Assembly (NCBI RefSeq): GCF_029167105.1
Contig: NZ_JARFML010000004.1
Location: 1 to 64,000, forward strand
DNA from: Bradyrhizobium yuanmingense
Lineage (GTDB): Bacteria > Pseudomonadota > Alphaproteobacteria > Rhizobiales > Xanthobacteraceae
Length of the DNA: 64,000 bases
Reading direction: 5' to 3'
This document shows positions 46,967 to 56,780 of the stretch, in pieces (position 1 is the first letter of the stretch; each line of letters begins with the position of its first letter). The position numbers were made by a program, and so were the translations under genes. The notes beneath the pieces are model-generated. The model was not told where the DNA came from. It was given only the letters and a program-made list of their open reading frames with translations, and did not search any database.

Positions 46967-47815
46967 TCACTTCCTTCGACGCGCCAGGGGAGCATCGAGC
47001 GCGGCATGGGCCGCGACATGGAACGTCGCGTCGAGCGCGCGCGCCAAGACGCCACCATCCGGGGCAAGGATGCGCAACACGAGGCCTGCGCCGTTCGGCG
47101 CCAGCGAACATCCGGCCAGCGCGCCACAGCGGCCGGCGGCCTGCTCCATGTCGGCCAACGCCGGCAATCGGCTCGGCGGCGCAATCAGCACGAAGTTTGC
47201 CACGGCGGCCATCGGGCCCAGCGCCCCGTTGCGCGTCTCGTCGCCGTCGATCGCGCCGATGTCCTTCATCAGCAACCTGCGGCCCGGACGTGAGACGATC
47301 AACCGGCTCTCGAAGCGCGCGAACGGCCTCGCCTTCGCTTTGGGATCATGGACCGCAAAACCATCGGCGAGACACAGCACGGCGTCGTCGGCAACCACGG
47401 CTTCCGTTTCCAAGGTGAGATCGGCACTGGGAAACAGCACATAGGGATCACTGGTCAGGGCGCAGAACGCGCCCTTTTCCACCCTCACGGCTTGTCGCTG
47501 GATCGCACCGCTCGCGCGGCCGTCATGCACGACGGTCGCGGCCTGTGTCGTCATGTGAAACGCGGCCTGGTCACCAACGCGCACGTCGAGCTTGATGCGG
47601 TCGCCGGCGTACAGACCGCCCGAGGCGGATTGCAGATAAAGCGTGAGCAGATCGGGCCTGGCGGCATCGAGATAGAACCCGCGGGTAATATGCAGGGGAT
47701 AGCCGATCTGCTGACGGCGCAGGACGCTGCGACCGCCGGCGCGATCGACGACCAACGCGCCGTCGAGCGAGCGTCCGGTCTCAGACCCGGAACAGGACTG
47801 CGGCAGAGATCGCAT
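46967..47815 (-). CDS. ureD: urease accessory protein UreD
   Basis: A 282-residue UreD/UreH scaffold that binds apo-urease and, with UreF and UreG, channels nickel to the active site. Family motifs are [46 protein letters not shown] and [14 protein letters not shown]. The ATG at 47815 with GGAGG upstream lies inside the end of ureG (35-base overlap); a GTG at 47833 is possible. It is the last gene of the minus-strand amide/urea cluster. Confidence 0.88.
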   Translation of the reverse strand: MRSLPQSCSGSETGRSLDGALVVDRAGGRSVLRRQQIGYPLHITRGFYLDAARPDLLTLYLQSASGGLYAGDRIKLDVRVGDQAAFHMTTQAATVVHDGRASGAIQRQAVRVEKGAFCALTSDPYVLFPSADLTLETEAVVADDAVLCLADGFAVHDPKAKARPFARFESRLIVSRPGRRLLMKDIGAIDGDETRNGALGPMAAVANFVLIAPPSRLPALADMEQAAGRCGALAGCSLAPNGAGLVLRILAPDGGVLARALDATFHVAAHAALDAPLARRRK

Positions 47816-48434
47816 CGACGACCGCCTCCACACCGACGCCGCTCTTCAAATTGGTCGGTATCACCGGCTTCGCGCCCCGCACCTGCCGCGCATCCGCCAG
47901 CATGCGATCGAGATCGACGCCGACATGGGGCGCGAGATCCACCTTGTTGACGACAAGCAGGTCGCAACGCAGCAGGCCGGGCCCTTTCTTGCGCGGAATG
48001 TCGTCGCCGCCGGCGACGTCGATCACGAAGATCCACCAGTCGACCAGATCGAGCGAGAAGGTCGAGGCGAGATTGTCGCCGCCGGATTCGAACAGGATCA
48101 GCTCCAATCCCGGGAAGCGGGCCTCGAGCTCGTCCCCCGCCGCAATGTTCAGTGTCGGATCTTCCCGGATCACGGTGTGCGGGCAGGCGCCCGCCTCGAC
48201 CGCCGAAACGCGGGCAGGATCGATCAATCCGGATCGCCGCAACCGCTCGGCATCCTCCTTGGTGACGAGATCGTTGGTGACGACGGCAAAATCGATGTTG
48301 CGCCTCTGAAGCACCGGGATCAGCGCCTCGATCAGCGCCGTCTTGCCCGAGCCGACCGGGCCGCCAATTCCGACTCGTGCCGCACTGGCATTACCGCGGG
48401 CCTCGTTGTCAGATACACGCAGGGCATGGAGCAT
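47781..48434 (-). CDS. ureG: urease accessory GTPase UreG
   Basis: A 217-residue SIMIBI GTPase that supplies nickel with GTP hydrolysis. The P-loop is [17 protein letters not shown], the nickel-binding CPH motif is [12 protein letters not shown], the switch is [16 protein letters not shown], and the guanine motif is NKVDL. Length is normal. It lies 3 bases after ureC and overlaps ureD. Confidence 0.94.
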   Translation of the reverse strand: MLHALRVSDNEARGNASAARVGIGGPVGSGKTALIEALIPVLQRRNIDFAVVTNDLVTKEDAERLRRSGLIDPARVSAVEAGACPHTVIREDPTLNIAAGDELEARFPGLELILFESGGDNLASTFSLDLVDWWIFVIDVAGGDDIPRKKGPGLLRCDLLVVNKVDLAPHVGVDLDRMLADARQVRGAKPVIPTNLKSGVGVEAVVDAISAAVLFRV

Positions 48435-48437
48435 GGC

Positions 48438-50147
48438 TCACCTCAACATGTAGCGGCGGGCCAGCGGCAGTTCACGGGCCGGCTCGCAAGTTGCCAGCAC
48501 ACCATCGACAAACACATCGAAGGTCTCCGGATCGACGGTGATGTGCGGACATGTGTCGTTCCACAACATGTCTCGCTTGCTCAGCTTGCGGGTGCCTTGC
48601 ACCGGCAGCAGCTTCTTCGCCAACCCCAGCTCGGCGCCCAGGTCGCGCGCCAGCGCCAGCGGATGGACGAAGCAGGCCGACAGCGCCGACGCGGCCCTGC
48701 CGAACGCGCCCCATTGCGGCCGCATCAGGATCGGTTCGCATGTCATCAGCGATGCCGCGCTGTCGCCCATCGCGCCCCAGGCGATGAAGCCTCCCTTGAT
48801 GACGAGCTCCGGCTTGATGCCGAAGAAGGCCGGCCGCCACACCACGATGTCGGCGATCTTGCCCGGCTCCAGCGATCCGACTTGGTCGGCGATGCCGAAC
48901 GTCCTGGCGGCATTGATGGTGTATTTGGCGATGTAGCGCTTGATACGCGCATTGTCGCCAAAGCCCGGCTTGTCCTCCGGCAACGCCCCGCGCTGGTCCT
49001 TCATCTTGGAGGCAAGCTGCCAGGTCCGGCAGATCACTTCGTGGATACGGCCCATGCCCTGGCTGTCGGAGCCCAGCATCGAGATCGCGCCAATGTCGTG
49101 CAGCACGTCCTCGGCCGCGATGGTCTGGGCACGAATACGGCTTTCCGCAAAGGCGACGTCCTCGGGAATGGCCGGATTGAGGTGATGGCACACCATCGTC
49201 ATATCGAGATGTTCGTCGAAGGTGTTGACCGTGTAGGGATTGGTCGGATTGGTCGAGGACGGCAGGCAATGCATTTCGCCGGCGACGCGGATGATGTCGG
49301 GCGCATGACCGCCGCCGGCGCCCTCGGTGTGGTACATGTGAATGGTGCGGCCACCGATCGCTTCCAGCGTATTCTCGACGAAGCCGGATTCATTCAGCGT
49401 ATCGGTATGGATCTGAACCTGGAAATCGTAGTCATCGGCAACCTTGAGGCAAGTGTCGATCGCTGCCGGCATCGAACCCCAATCCTCGTGCAGCTTCAGC
49501 CCCATCACCCCGGTCTCGAGCTGCTCGATCATCGGCGCCGCGCGATGGGCATTGCCACGGCCGAGAAAACCGAAATTCATCGGCCAGGCCTCGGCGGCCT
49601 GCAGCATCTTGCCGGTGTTGAACGGGCCGCCGGAATCGATGCCGACCGTGATCGGTCCGAGCGAGCCGCCGATCATGGTGGTGATGCCGCTCGCGATCGC
49701 ATGCTCGACGAGGCCCGCGCTGTCGAAATGCACGTGCACGTCGATGGCGCCGGGGGTCGCGATCAGCCCCTCGCAATCCCGCACCGTGGTGCCGGTGGAG
49801 ACGATCAGGTTCGGATCGACGCCATCCATGATGGCGGGATTTCCGGCTTTGCCGAAGCCCACGATGCGGCCATGGCGGATGCCGAGGTCGCCCTTGACGA
49901 TCCCCAGCACCGGATCGATCATCAGCACGTTGCAGAGCAGGAAATCGAGCGCGCCCTCGGCGCTGGTGATCCCGGCCATGCCGATGCCGTCGCGCAGGGT
50001 CTTGCCGCCGCCATGCAGGCATTCGTCGCCATAGACCGCATGGTCGTGTTCGACCACGGCATAGAGCGAGGTATCACCGAGCCTGACGGCATCGCACGTG
50101 GTCGGGCCGTAAAGGGCGGCATAGTCACGCCGGTCGATCATCGCCAC
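48438..50147 (-). CDS. ureC: urease alpha subunit
   Basis: A 569-residue catalytic subunit that hydrolyses urea to ammonia and carbamate at a di-nickel site. All expected residues are present: His138 and His140 (DVHVHF), carbamylated Lys218 (GLKLHEDWG), His247, His273, flap Cys320-His321 (MVCHHLNP) and Asp361 (SDSQGMG). The segment after the HxH motif ([21 protein letters not shown]) departs from the usual WICPQQ type, so this belongs to a divergent urease branch. A GTG start with AGGAGA at spacing 7 is preferred over the ATG two codons on. Confidence 0.94.
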   Translation of the reverse strand: MAMIDRRDYAALYGPTTCDAVRLGDTSLYAVVEHDHAVYGDECLHGGGKTLRDGIGMAGITSAEGALDFLLCNVLMIDPVLGIVKGDLGIRHGRIVGFGKAGNPAIMDGVDPNLIVSTGTTVRDCEGLIATPGAIDVHVHFDSAGLVEHAIASGITTMIGGSLGPITVGIDSGGPFNTGKMLQAAEAWPMNFGFLGRGNAHRAAPMIEQLETGVMGLKLHEDWGSMPAAIDTCLKVADDYDFQVQIHTDTLNESGFVENTLEAIGGRTIHMYHTEGAGGGHAPDIIRVAGEMHCLPSSTNPTNPYTVNTFDEHLDMTMVCHHLNPAIPEDVAFAESRIRAQTIAAEDVLHDIGAISMLGSDSQGMGRIHEVICRTWQLASKMKDQRGALPEDKPGFGDNARIKRYIAKYTINAARTFGIADQVGSLEPGKIADIVVWRPAFFGIKPELVIKGGFIAWGAMGDSAASLMTCEPILMRPQWGAFGRAASALSACFVHPLALARDLGAELGLAKKLLPVQGTRKLSKRDMLWNDTCPHITVDPETFDVFVDGVLATCEPARELPLARRYMLR

Positions 50148-50168
50148 GCAGCAGTCTCCTTTCAGGTT

Positions 50169-50864
50169 TCAGGCGCCCTTGAAGCCGCGCGCATGGGCTC
50201 GCGTCAGCGCCGCCGCTTGAACAGCGGGATCGGACGCCGCACCGTCGGTGAGATTGTTAAGTCCGGTCAAATGCTGGTCGCCGCCGAACTCGACCAGATT
50301 GACCTCCTTCGAGGCCCCCGGCTCGAACCGCACCGCCGTGCCGGCCGGAATGTCGAGCCGCATGTTGATGGCGCTGGCGCGATCGAACTCGAGCGCCTTG
50401 TTGACCTCGAAGAAATGAAAATGCGAGCCAATCTGGATCGGGCGATCGCCGGTGTTGACTGCTGTCAAGGTCAGTGTGCGTCGCCCGGCATTGAGTGCGA
50501 TCTGGCCGTCCTGCGCCAACACGACACCCGGACGTTCGGTGTCGGCCTCCGTGCCCGGGGCGGGCCGGATCGGCTCGTGCACCGTGACGAGCTTGGTGCC
50601 GTCAGGGAAGACACATTCCACCTGGATGATGTCCATCATCGCGGCGATGCCGGGCAGCACGTCCGCGGACGACAGGACGGTCGAGCCATAGCCGATCAAG
50701 TCGGCGACGGAGCGGCCGTCACGCGCGCCCTCCAGGATCTCGTCGGTGATGAACGCGACGGCTTCCGGATAGTTCAGCTTCAGTCCGCGGGCGCGGCGGC
50801 GGCGCGCCAGCTCGGCGGCGTTGAAGATGGTCAGGCGCTCCAGTTCGGTTGGCGTCAGCAGCAT
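50169..50864 (-). CDS. ureAB: fused urease gamma-beta subunit
   Basis: A 231-residue fusion. Residues 1-100 are the gamma subunit ([24 protein letters not shown] and [21 protein letters not shown]), and residues about 125-231 are the beta subunit ([46 protein letters not shown]). The fusion resembles the Helicobacter-type UreA architecture rather than the separate ureA and ureB of most rhizobial ureases. It forms the (ab-c) structural unit with UreC, whose gene follows 21 bases later. Confidence 0.93.
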   Translation of the reverse strand: MLLTPTELERLTIFNAAELARRRRARGLKLNYPEAVAFITDEILEGARDGRSVADLIGYGSTVLSSADVLPGIAAMMDIIQVECVFPDGTKLVTVHEPIRPAPGTEADTERPGVVLAQDGQIALNAGRRTLTLTAVNTGDRPIQIGSHFHFFEVNKALEFDRASAINMRLDIPAGTAVRFEPGASKEVNLVEFGGDQHLTGLNNLTDGAASDPAVQAAALTRAHARGFKGA

Positions 50865-50876
50865 TCGAAATCACCC

Positions 50877-51548
50877 TCAATTGGCGAACAGCCGCAGATC
50901 GGCCTGGGCGTGCCGTGCCGCGGCAATATCGAGGAAAGGCACGAAACCGGACAGTTCGACGTCATCCGGCACCTCCTGAGCAGCGAGCTGCTCGATCAGC
51001 GGCAGGCATCGCTGCAGCACGCCCTGCCCTTGCAGCGCGCCAATGCCACCCAGCCTGATCGCGGCAGTGATCACGCCGGACGCCGCCGTATAGCCGGAGC
51101 AGAGTTGCGCCAGCGCCTCGTCCAGCCCGAGTTCGGACCACACGGCGCCCTGCATGACGGCGATATGTCCCAGACAATTCCCCGCCTGCACGTCATCGCG
51201 TAGCGCGATTGCCAGTGGCTGGCCCAGCCGCGCGTGCGAAGCAAGATAGGCCCCCCCATTGCGGCGCGAGCCCGCGCGCAACGTCTCGATCAGCGTGGAG
51301 GCCTCGACCTCGCGATCGACCGCTGCGATGGCTTCCAGATCGCCCCCGGCACGGTACGACCACAGCAATGCGACCCTGTCGTAGCTGGCCCAGCGCTGCT
51401 TCAACATCGCAGCGACCAATGCCTCGAAGTCGCCCAAAGTCATGTCGCGGCGAAGCGCGAGAGCGCCCTCGATCCCATAGGAAAACGCGAAGGCCCCGCT
51501 CGGAAACGCGCCGTCCGCCTGCCAGATCGCCTGCAAAACCGAGAGCAT
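50877..51548 (-). CDS. ureF: urease accessory protein UreF
   Basis: A 223-residue all-helical UreF that recruits and controls UreG on the UreD-urease complex. Motifs are WQADGAFPSGAFAFSYGIEGAL at the N-terminus (usual SFPTGAF-type), a central RAGSRRNGGAYL and a GVITAAIRLGGIGALQGQ block near residue 160. Length is normal. It lies 12 bases upstream of ureAB and 3 bases downstream of ureE. Confidence 0.9.
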   Translation of the reverse strand: MLSVLQAIWQADGAFPSGAFAFSYGIEGALALRRDMTLGDFEALVAAMLKQRWASYDRVALLWSYRAGGDLEAIAAVDREVEASTLIETLRAGSRRNGGAYLASHARLGQPLAIALRDDVQAGNCLGHIAVMQGAVWSELGLDEALAQLCSGYTAASGVITAAIRLGGIGALQGQGVLQRCLPLIEQLAAQEVPDDVELSGFVPFLDIAAARHAQADLRLFAN

Positions 51549-51551
51549 GAC

Positions 51552-52085
51552 TCAATGATCGTGATGATGGTGATGGCCGCCGCGGGCGCCGCCGGGCTGG
51601 GGCGGCTCAACGGCTTCGACCGCGTCCGCACTATCTTCATCGAGTATCGTGACGCCGACCCGGCGGGCGCTGATCAGGTTTTCCAGGCGCGCAGTGTAGT
51701 CTTCCGGCCGGCCTTCCAGCGCGACCAGCAGCACCTCGCCGCCAAACCGCACCCGCCAGTGCAGATTGCCGACGTGGTAGCCGAGCTCCACGGCGTCCGC
51801 GATTGAGCGCGGCTCCAATCGCAACCAGCGTTCGGTCGCGGCGCGGACTACGATCGCACGGTCGGGCTCCAGCAGCAGCACGGCGCCGTCGAAAAGCTTT
51901 TCATGACGAGGCAAGGCGATCGCCAACTCTTCACCGCCGCGCGTGGTGATCAAGAGACGCCGCCGCGCCAGATCGGTCGCCGGCACATTGGCGATATCGA
52001 CCGCCCCCTCATGCTCAAGACGGTGAAGCGCCTCGGACAAAGCGGGCTCAACCCTGCTCCCCAGCACGTGTTCGATGCGCAGCAT
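51552..52085 (-). CDS. ureE: urease nickel metallochaperone UreE with His-rich tail
   Basis: A 177-residue UreE. The N-terminal peptide-binding domain has ARRRLLITTRGGEELAIALPR, and the metal-binding domain has ELGYHVGNLHWRVRF, with the conserved nickel histidine. The C-terminus ends in GGHHHHHDH, a short histidine tail that adds nickel-binding capacity. The ATG at 52085 has GAGG at spacing 8; an earlier in-frame start adds 11 residues. It is the first urease gene after amiE, with a 77-base gap. Confidence 0.9.
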   Translation of the reverse strand: MLRIEHVLGSRVEPALSEALHRLEHEGAVDIANVPATDLARRRLLITTRGGEELAIALPRHEKLFDGAVLLLEPDRAIVVRAATERWLRLEPRSIADAVELGYHVGNLHWRVRFGGEVLLVALEGRPEDYTARLENLISARRVGVTILDEDSADAVEAVEPPQPGGARGGHHHHHDH

Positions 52086-52162
52086 CGCAGAAACCTCGCG
52101 AATTTGATGATCAAGCAAGATGGGCGGCGGATATCAATCCGCCGCCACCGACGATATGCGTT

Positions 52163-53200
52163 CTAGCGGTGCGCCACCTTCTTGTTCGGGATTCCCTCGA
52201 TCGGACATTCCTCGGTCCCCACTGTGGTGCGCGTGAAGGACTCGACCATCTCCCGCGTACCTTCCGGATCGGCGATCCACTTGGCGTAGAAATCATATGG
52301 GCAGGCTGCCACGCCGCGATCACCCTCCCCGGAATTGATCATCCCCGTGTAACCGCGATGCACCAGCTTGAAGAGATGGTTCTGCGACTGGCCGTTTTGG
52401 CGGGCGTCGCGGATCAGCGACTTCGACAGCTGGGCATAGTTGATGCCGTACTCTTCCTCGCCGCATTCGCCGAGTGTCCGGCCGTCGAAGCCGATGATCG
52501 CGGAATGGCCGAAATACGAATAGACGCCGTCGAATCCCGTGGCGTTGGCGACCGCGACATAGACGTTGTTCGCCCAGGCCATCGCCTTGGCCATGATGAC
52601 CTGCTGGTCTTTGGCCGGATACATATAGCCCTGGCACCGCACGATCAGCTCGGAGCCCTTCATCGCGCAATCGCGCCAGATCTCGGGATAGTTGCCGTCA
52701 TCGCAAATGATCAACGAGATCTTCAGCCCCTTGGGGCCCTCGGAAACATAGGTGCAGTTGCCGGGATACCAGCCCTCGATCGGAACCCAGGGCATGATCT
52801 TGCGATACTTCTGGACGATCTCACCCTTGTCGTTCATCAGGATCAGGGTGTTGTACGGCGCCTTGTTCGGATGCTCCTCGTGGCGCTCGCCGGTGAGCGA
52901 AAATACGCCCCACACCTTGGCCTTGCGGCAGGCCTCGGCGAAAATCTCGGTTTCGTCGCCCGGGATCACCGAGGCTGTCTCGTACATCTCCTTGGAATCG
53001 TACATGATGCCGTGGGTGGAGTATTCCGGGAAGATCACCAGATCCATGCCGGGCAGACCGGTCTTCATGCCGACGACCATGTCGGCGATCTTGCGGGCGT
53101 TGTCGAGCACCTCCGCCTTGGTATGAAGGCGCGGCATCTTGTAGTTCACGACGGCGACGCCGATCGTGTCATTGCTTGACGTGATATCACCGTGCAGCAT
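52163..53200 (-). CDS. amiE: aliphatic amidase
   Basis: A 345-residue nitrilase-superfamily amidase that hydrolyses short aliphatic amides to the acid and ammonia. It is very close in sequence to Pseudomonas Ami[21 protein letters not shown], and a complete Glu-Lys-Cys triad at the same numbers (Glu59, Lys134, Cys166 in [12 protein letters not shown]). Cytosolic, normally hexameric. An AAGGAG site precedes the ATG. It lies between urtE and ureE, so imported amides and urea would both feed ammonia. Formamide, acetamide or propionamide are likely substrates. Confidence 0.95.
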   Translation of the reverse strand: MLHGDITSSNDTIGVAVVNYKMPRLHTKAEVLDNARKIADMVVGMKTGLPGMDLVIFPEYSTHGIMYDSKEMYETASVIPGDETEIFAEACRKAKVWGVFSLTGERHEEHPNKAPYNTLILMNDKGEIVQKYRKIMPWVPIEGWYPGNCTYVSEGPKGLKISLIICDDGNYPEIWRDCAMKGSELIVRCQGYMYPAKDQQVIMAKAMAWANNVYVAVANATGFDGVYSYFGHSAIIGFDGRTLGECGEEEYGINYAQLSKSLIRDARQNGQSQNHLFKLVHRGYTGMINSGEGDRGVAACPYDFYAKWIADPEGTREMVESFTRTTVGTEECPIEGIPNKKVAHR

Positions 53201-53235
53201 CTCGCTCTCCTTTAAGAAGTTCTTGCAGCTTCAGC

Positions 53236-53931
53236 TCACACCGCCATATGACGATGGACCATCTCGTCGGTCAGTTCGGAAATCGCCCCGGACACGACCA
53301 CGCGTCCCTTCTCCATCATGGCGAAGCGATGCGCAGCGCGACGCGCGAACGAGACGTTCTGCTCGACCAGGATCACGGTCAGGCCCACCTCCCGATTGAG
53401 GCGGATGATGATCTTCTCGATCTCCTCGACGATCGACGGCTGGATGCCTTCGTTCGGTTCATCGAGCAGGATCACCTTGGGATCGGCGGCAAGCGCACGC
53501 GCGATCGCGAGCTGCTGCTGCTGCCCGCCCGAAAGCACGCCGCCATTGCGGGTCAGGTTGTTCATCAAATAGGGAAACAGCTCGGCGACCAGTTCCGGGA
53601 TCTCGCGCTTGCCGTCATGCCGGGCGAACGAGCCCATCAGGATGTTCTCGCGGATCGTGAAATCCGGAATGATCTCGCGCCCCTGCGGTACATAGGCGAT
53701 GCCGGCCCGCGCCCGCTGGAACGTCGGCTCCTTGCCGATCTCGCGCTCGTTCAGCCTGATCTGCCCGTCTGTCCGGTCGGTCAAGCCCATCAGCGTCTTC
53801 AGCAGCGTGGTCTTGCCGGTGCCGTTACGTCCGAGCACCGCCGTAACCTCGCCGCCAGGCACCTCGAGGCAGACGTCGTGCAGGATGTGGCTGCGATCGT
53901 AGAAACTATCGACATGCGAGAACGCCAGCAT
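53236..53931 (-). CDS. urtE: urea/short-chain amide ABC transporter ATP-binding protein
   Basis: A 231-residue LivF-type ATPase: Walker A is GRNGTGKTTLLKTL, signature LSGGQQQQLAIARAL, and Walker B VILLDEPNEGIQPSIVEEIE. The 'NEGIQPSIVEEI' block is characteristic of UrtE. It powers the UrtBC permease together with UrtD. The ATG shares one base with the urtD stop. A longer upstream frame inside urtD is rejected. Confidence 0.92.
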   Translation of the reverse strand: MLAFSHVDSFYDRSHILHDVCLEVPGGEVTAVLGRNGTGKTTLLKTLMGLTDRTDGQIRLNEREIGKEPTFQRARAGIAYVPQGREIIPDFTIRENILMGSFARHDGKREIPELVAELFPYLMNNLTRNGGVLSGGQQQQLAIARALAADPKVILLDEPNEGIQPSIVEEIEKIIIRLNREVGLTVILVEQNVSFARRAAHRFAMMEKGRVVVSGAISELTDEMVHRHMAV

Positions 53932-54674
53932 CAGGAAATTCCCTTCGAGCCGAGATAGGCTTCCTTCACTTTCGGATTGGTCTCGATATCCGTAACGCTG
54001 CCCTCGGCGAGAACCTGGCCCAGATGCAGCACGGTGATGCGTTCCGCGATCTCGCGCACGAAGGCCATGTCGTGCTCGACGACGATGATGGTGTGGCGGC
54101 CCCGGAGGTTGTTGACGATCAGGGACGTCTTGTGCGTCTCCGCCTGAGTCATGCCGGCGGTCGGCTCGTCCAGCAGGATGATCTTCGGATCCTGCGTGAT
54201 CAAAAGGCCGAGCTCCAGCCATTGGGTCTGGCCGTGGCTCAGATAGGCAGCAACGCGGTTGGCTTCCTCGGCTAGCCCGATCAGTTCCAGCACCTCGTCG
54301 ACCTTCGCCTTGGCCGGAAAGCCGAAGCCGAGATTGGCGAATACGCCGGGATTCTTGCAGCTCGCCACTTCGAGATTGCGGCGGACCGTGAGCTCCTTGA
54401 ACACGCTCGGAATCTGGAACTTGCGACCAATGCCGGCGCGCGCGATCCGATGCTCTTCCCAATTGGTGATGTTGGTATCATGCAGGAAGACGCGGCCTTC
54501 GGTCGACTTGGTCTTGCCCGAGATCAGATCCATCAGCGTGGTCTTGCCGGCGCCGTTTGCACCGAGCAGAACCCGCAACTCGCCCTCCTCGATGATCAAC
54601 GACACGCCGTTGACGGCCTTGAAGCCCTCGAAGTCGACGCCGAGCCCGTCGATGGTCAATGCTGCCTGCGCCAT
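53931..54674 (-). CDS. urtD: urea/short-chain amide ABC transporter ATP-binding protein
   Basis: A 247-residue LivG-type ATPase. Walker A is GANGAGKTTLMDLISGKT, the insertion IGRKFQIPSVFKELTVRRNLEVA is typical of UrtD, the signature-like region is LSHGQTQWLELG, and Walker B IILLDEPTAGMT. Signature LSHGQ rather than LSGGQ is usual for UrtD. It is coupled to urtC upstream (gap 3 bases) and urtE downstream. Confidence 0.93.
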   Translation of the reverse strand: MAQAALTIDGLGVDFEGFKAVNGVSLIIEEGELRVLLGANGAGKTTLMDLISGKTKSTEGRVFLHDTNITNWEEHRIARAGIGRKFQIPSVFKELTVRRNLEVASCKNPGVFANLGFGFPAKAKVDEVLELIGLAEEANRVAAYLSHGQTQWLELGLLITQDPKIILLDEPTAGMTQAETHKTSLIVNNLRGRHTIIVVEHDMAFVREIAERITVLHLGQVLAEGSVTDIETNPKVKEAYLGSKGIS

Positions 54675-54677
54675 GGG

Positions 54678-55826
54678 CTACTCCGCGAGCTGTGAGGTGG
54701 CACCGTGGACACGCAGCGCGGGCGACGCACTTGGCGACTTGCGCGCGACCACGCGATCGATCAGGTCGTGAGCAAGCCCTGCAATGCCGCGCGGCAGATA
54801 GAGCACGACCAGCACGAAGATCAGTCCGATGATGGCCTTCCAAGCCTCTGCAAACCCCTGGACCTCGCTGACAGTTGCCGAAATCATGTTGATCGCAATT
54901 GCGCCGATGCAGGCGCCGAGGATCGAGGCGCGGCCGCCGACCGCTGCCCACACCACCATGGTGATCGAAAAGCTCAGATCCATGAAGGTCGGCGATGCGA
55001 ATTCCGAAACGATGACATAGAGCATGCCGGCGAAGCCCGCGATGGCCGCCGAGACCGCGAAGAAAAAGGTCTGGTAGGCCGGCACGTCGAAACCGAGATA
55101 GCGGGCGCGATTCTCGTCGTTGCGAACCGCCTGCAAGATCACGCCGGCGCGGGTGTCGATCAGCAGCCGCGCCGCGAGCAGCACCAGGCTCAGCGAGCCC
55201 GCGATCAGGTAATAGGTCGGCACGATATAGGGATCAAACTCGAACTCGCCAATCTTGAACCAGCCCAGATCGGTCAGGCCGTTGAAGCCGTTCGTGAGCG
55301 GCTGGGCATCGATCATCACCAGGCGGACCAGCAGCACCAGCGCCAGCATGATGATGGAAACGAACACGCCGGAGATTCGCTTGCGGAAGACGATGAGGCC
55401 GACCACCACCGCCATCAGGACCGGCAGGATCAGGCCCATGGCAAAGCCGAACCATTGGCTCTGAAATGGCAGCCACAGGAACGAGGCCTTGGTGATGCAG
55501 CAGAGCTCGGTCTTGGCCCCCGGCTCGGCGTTCCACAGCATGAAATCCGGCACCGGCTTGTCGGAACCCTGCTGCAGGCTGGTGGCGCTGGCCAGCTTCA
55601 ACGACATCGCCAGCATGTAGGCTCCGGCGCCGAAGAACAGTCCCTGGCCGAGATTGAGGATGCCCGCATAGCCCCAGGACAGCGCGACTGCGATACCGAG
55701 CATGCCGAACACCAGATATTTGGCGATGCGATTCAGCCAGAACGGGTCCATTACCAGCGGCACCAGCATAATCAGGATAACGAAGCCGGCGTAGATCGCC
55801 CAGTCGATGCGGCGCTGCGACGACAT
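54678..55826 (-). CDS. urtC: urea/short-chain amide ABC transporter permease
   Basis: A 382-residue LivM-type permease with about ten membrane segments. Characteristic stretches are GYAGILNLGQGLFFGAGAYMLAMSL near residue 50 and AVRNDENRARYLGFDVPAYQTFFFAVSAAIAGFAGML near residue 230, the EAA-like loop that contacts the ATPases. A periplasmic loop between about residues 75 and 115 (GSDKPVPDFMLW) is UrtC-like. It starts 1 base after the urtB stop. Confidence 0.92.
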   Translation of the reverse strand: MSSQRRIDWAIYAGFVILIMLVPLVMDPFWLNRIAKYLVFGMLGIAVALSWGYAGILNLGQGLFFGAGAYMLAMSLKLASATSLQQGSDKPVPDFMLWNAEPGAKTELCCITKASFLWLPFQSQWFGFAMGLILPVLMAVVVGLIVFRKRISGVFVSIIMLALVLLVRLVMIDAQPLTNGFNGLTDLGWFKIGEFEFDPYIVPTYYLIAGSLSLVLLAARLLIDTRAGVILQAVRNDENRARYLGFDVPAYQTFFFAVSAAIAGFAGMLYVIVSEFASPTFMDLSFSITMVVWAAVGGRASILGACIGAIAINMISATVSEVQGFAEAWKAIIGLIFVLVVLYLPRGIAGLAHDLIDRVVARKSPSASPALRVHGATSQLAE

Positions 55827-55827
55827 C

Positions 55828-56721
55828 TCAGCGCCCCTTGAGGGCGAACAGGCCCTTCGGCTTGAGAATGATGATCGCGATCACCACACCGAACACGACC
55901 GCGCGTGCCAGGATATCGTTGGTCGCGGCGGCAACCACACCGTTGATCTCGCCGAGAATCCCGGCCGACAGCACTGATCCAAGCAGACTGCCGACGCCGC
56001 CCATCACGACGACCAGGAAGCCGTCGACCACCATCGGCGTGCCCATGTCCGGAAACACCGTCTTGAAGCCGGACATCATCACGCCGGCGACGCCGGCAAG
56101 GCCCGAGCCGAACGCAAAAGTCAGCGCGTTGACGCGGTCGACATCGATGCCGCACGCCGCGGCCATCTTCGGATTGCGGATGATGGCGCGGACCTGGGTG
56201 CCTGCGACGGTGCGGTAGATCAGGAACCAGGTGGCGAGCGCAAGGACCGCTGTGACGAGGATGATGAAGGTCCGGTAGCGATTGATATCGGCACCGGCAA
56301 TATGAAGGGTTCCCTGCAATATCCCGGGTACATCGACATTCTGCAGGCCGGGGCCAAGCCCCTGGATATGGATGCCGAAGAACGAGAGCCCGAACTCCAG
56401 CCGCACGGCCTGCTGGATCAGGATCGCGACGCCCCAGGTCGCCAGCAGGGTATCGAGCAGCCGTCCGTACAGTTTGCGTACCACGATGCGCTCGATCAAG
56501 AGCCCGAGCAGCGCCGTCACGATGAAGGCGAGCGGGATTGCGACGAAGATGTTCGTCCCGAGCCAAAGGCCCGACAGCACCGTCACATAGGCGCCGACCA
56601 TGACCATCTCGCCATGCGCCATGTTGATGACGCCCATGGCGCCATAGGTGATCGCAAGGCCGAGGGCAACCAGGAGAAGGATCGAACCCAGGCTGAGACC
56701 GATGAACAGAACTTCGAGCAT
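55828..56721 (-). CDS. urtB: urea/short-chain amide ABC transporter permease
   Basis: A 297-residue LivH-type permease. Key blocks are GLAITYGAMGVINMAHGEMVMVGAYVTV near residue 20 and RAIIRNPKMAAACGIDVDRVNALTFAFGSGLAGVAGVM near residue 185. The length equals the bare LivH domain; many UrtB proteins are over 500 residues because of an N-terminal extracytoplasmic extension, which is absent here. It pairs with UrtC. It lies 59 bases after urtA. Confidence 0.92.
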   Translation of the reverse strand: MLEVLFIGLSLGSILLLVALGLAITYGAMGVINMAHGEMVMVGAYVTVLSGLWLGTNIFVAIPLAFIVTALLGLLIERIVVRKLYGRLLDTLLATWGVAILIQQAVRLEFGLSFFGIHIQGLGPGLQNVDVPGILQGTLHIAGADINRYRTFIILVTAVLALATWFLIYRTVAGTQVRAIIRNPKMAAACGIDVDRVNALTFAFGSGLAGVAGVMMSGFKTVFPDMGTPMVVDGFLVVVMGGVGSLLGSVLSAGILGEINGVVAAATNDILARAVVFGVVIAIIILKPKGLFALKGR

Positions 56722-56780
56722 GGCAACACCTCATCGTCCATCGCACGGCAGACCGCGCGATGGACCAGGTTTCCCTGACG

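Noticed and set aside
47925..51203. 1092-codon plus-strand open frame opposite the urease genes
   Set aside because: Every part lies antisense to well-identified ure genes. The product is arginine/aspartate/histidine-rich low-complexity sequence, as expected from the complementary strand of GC-rich codons.
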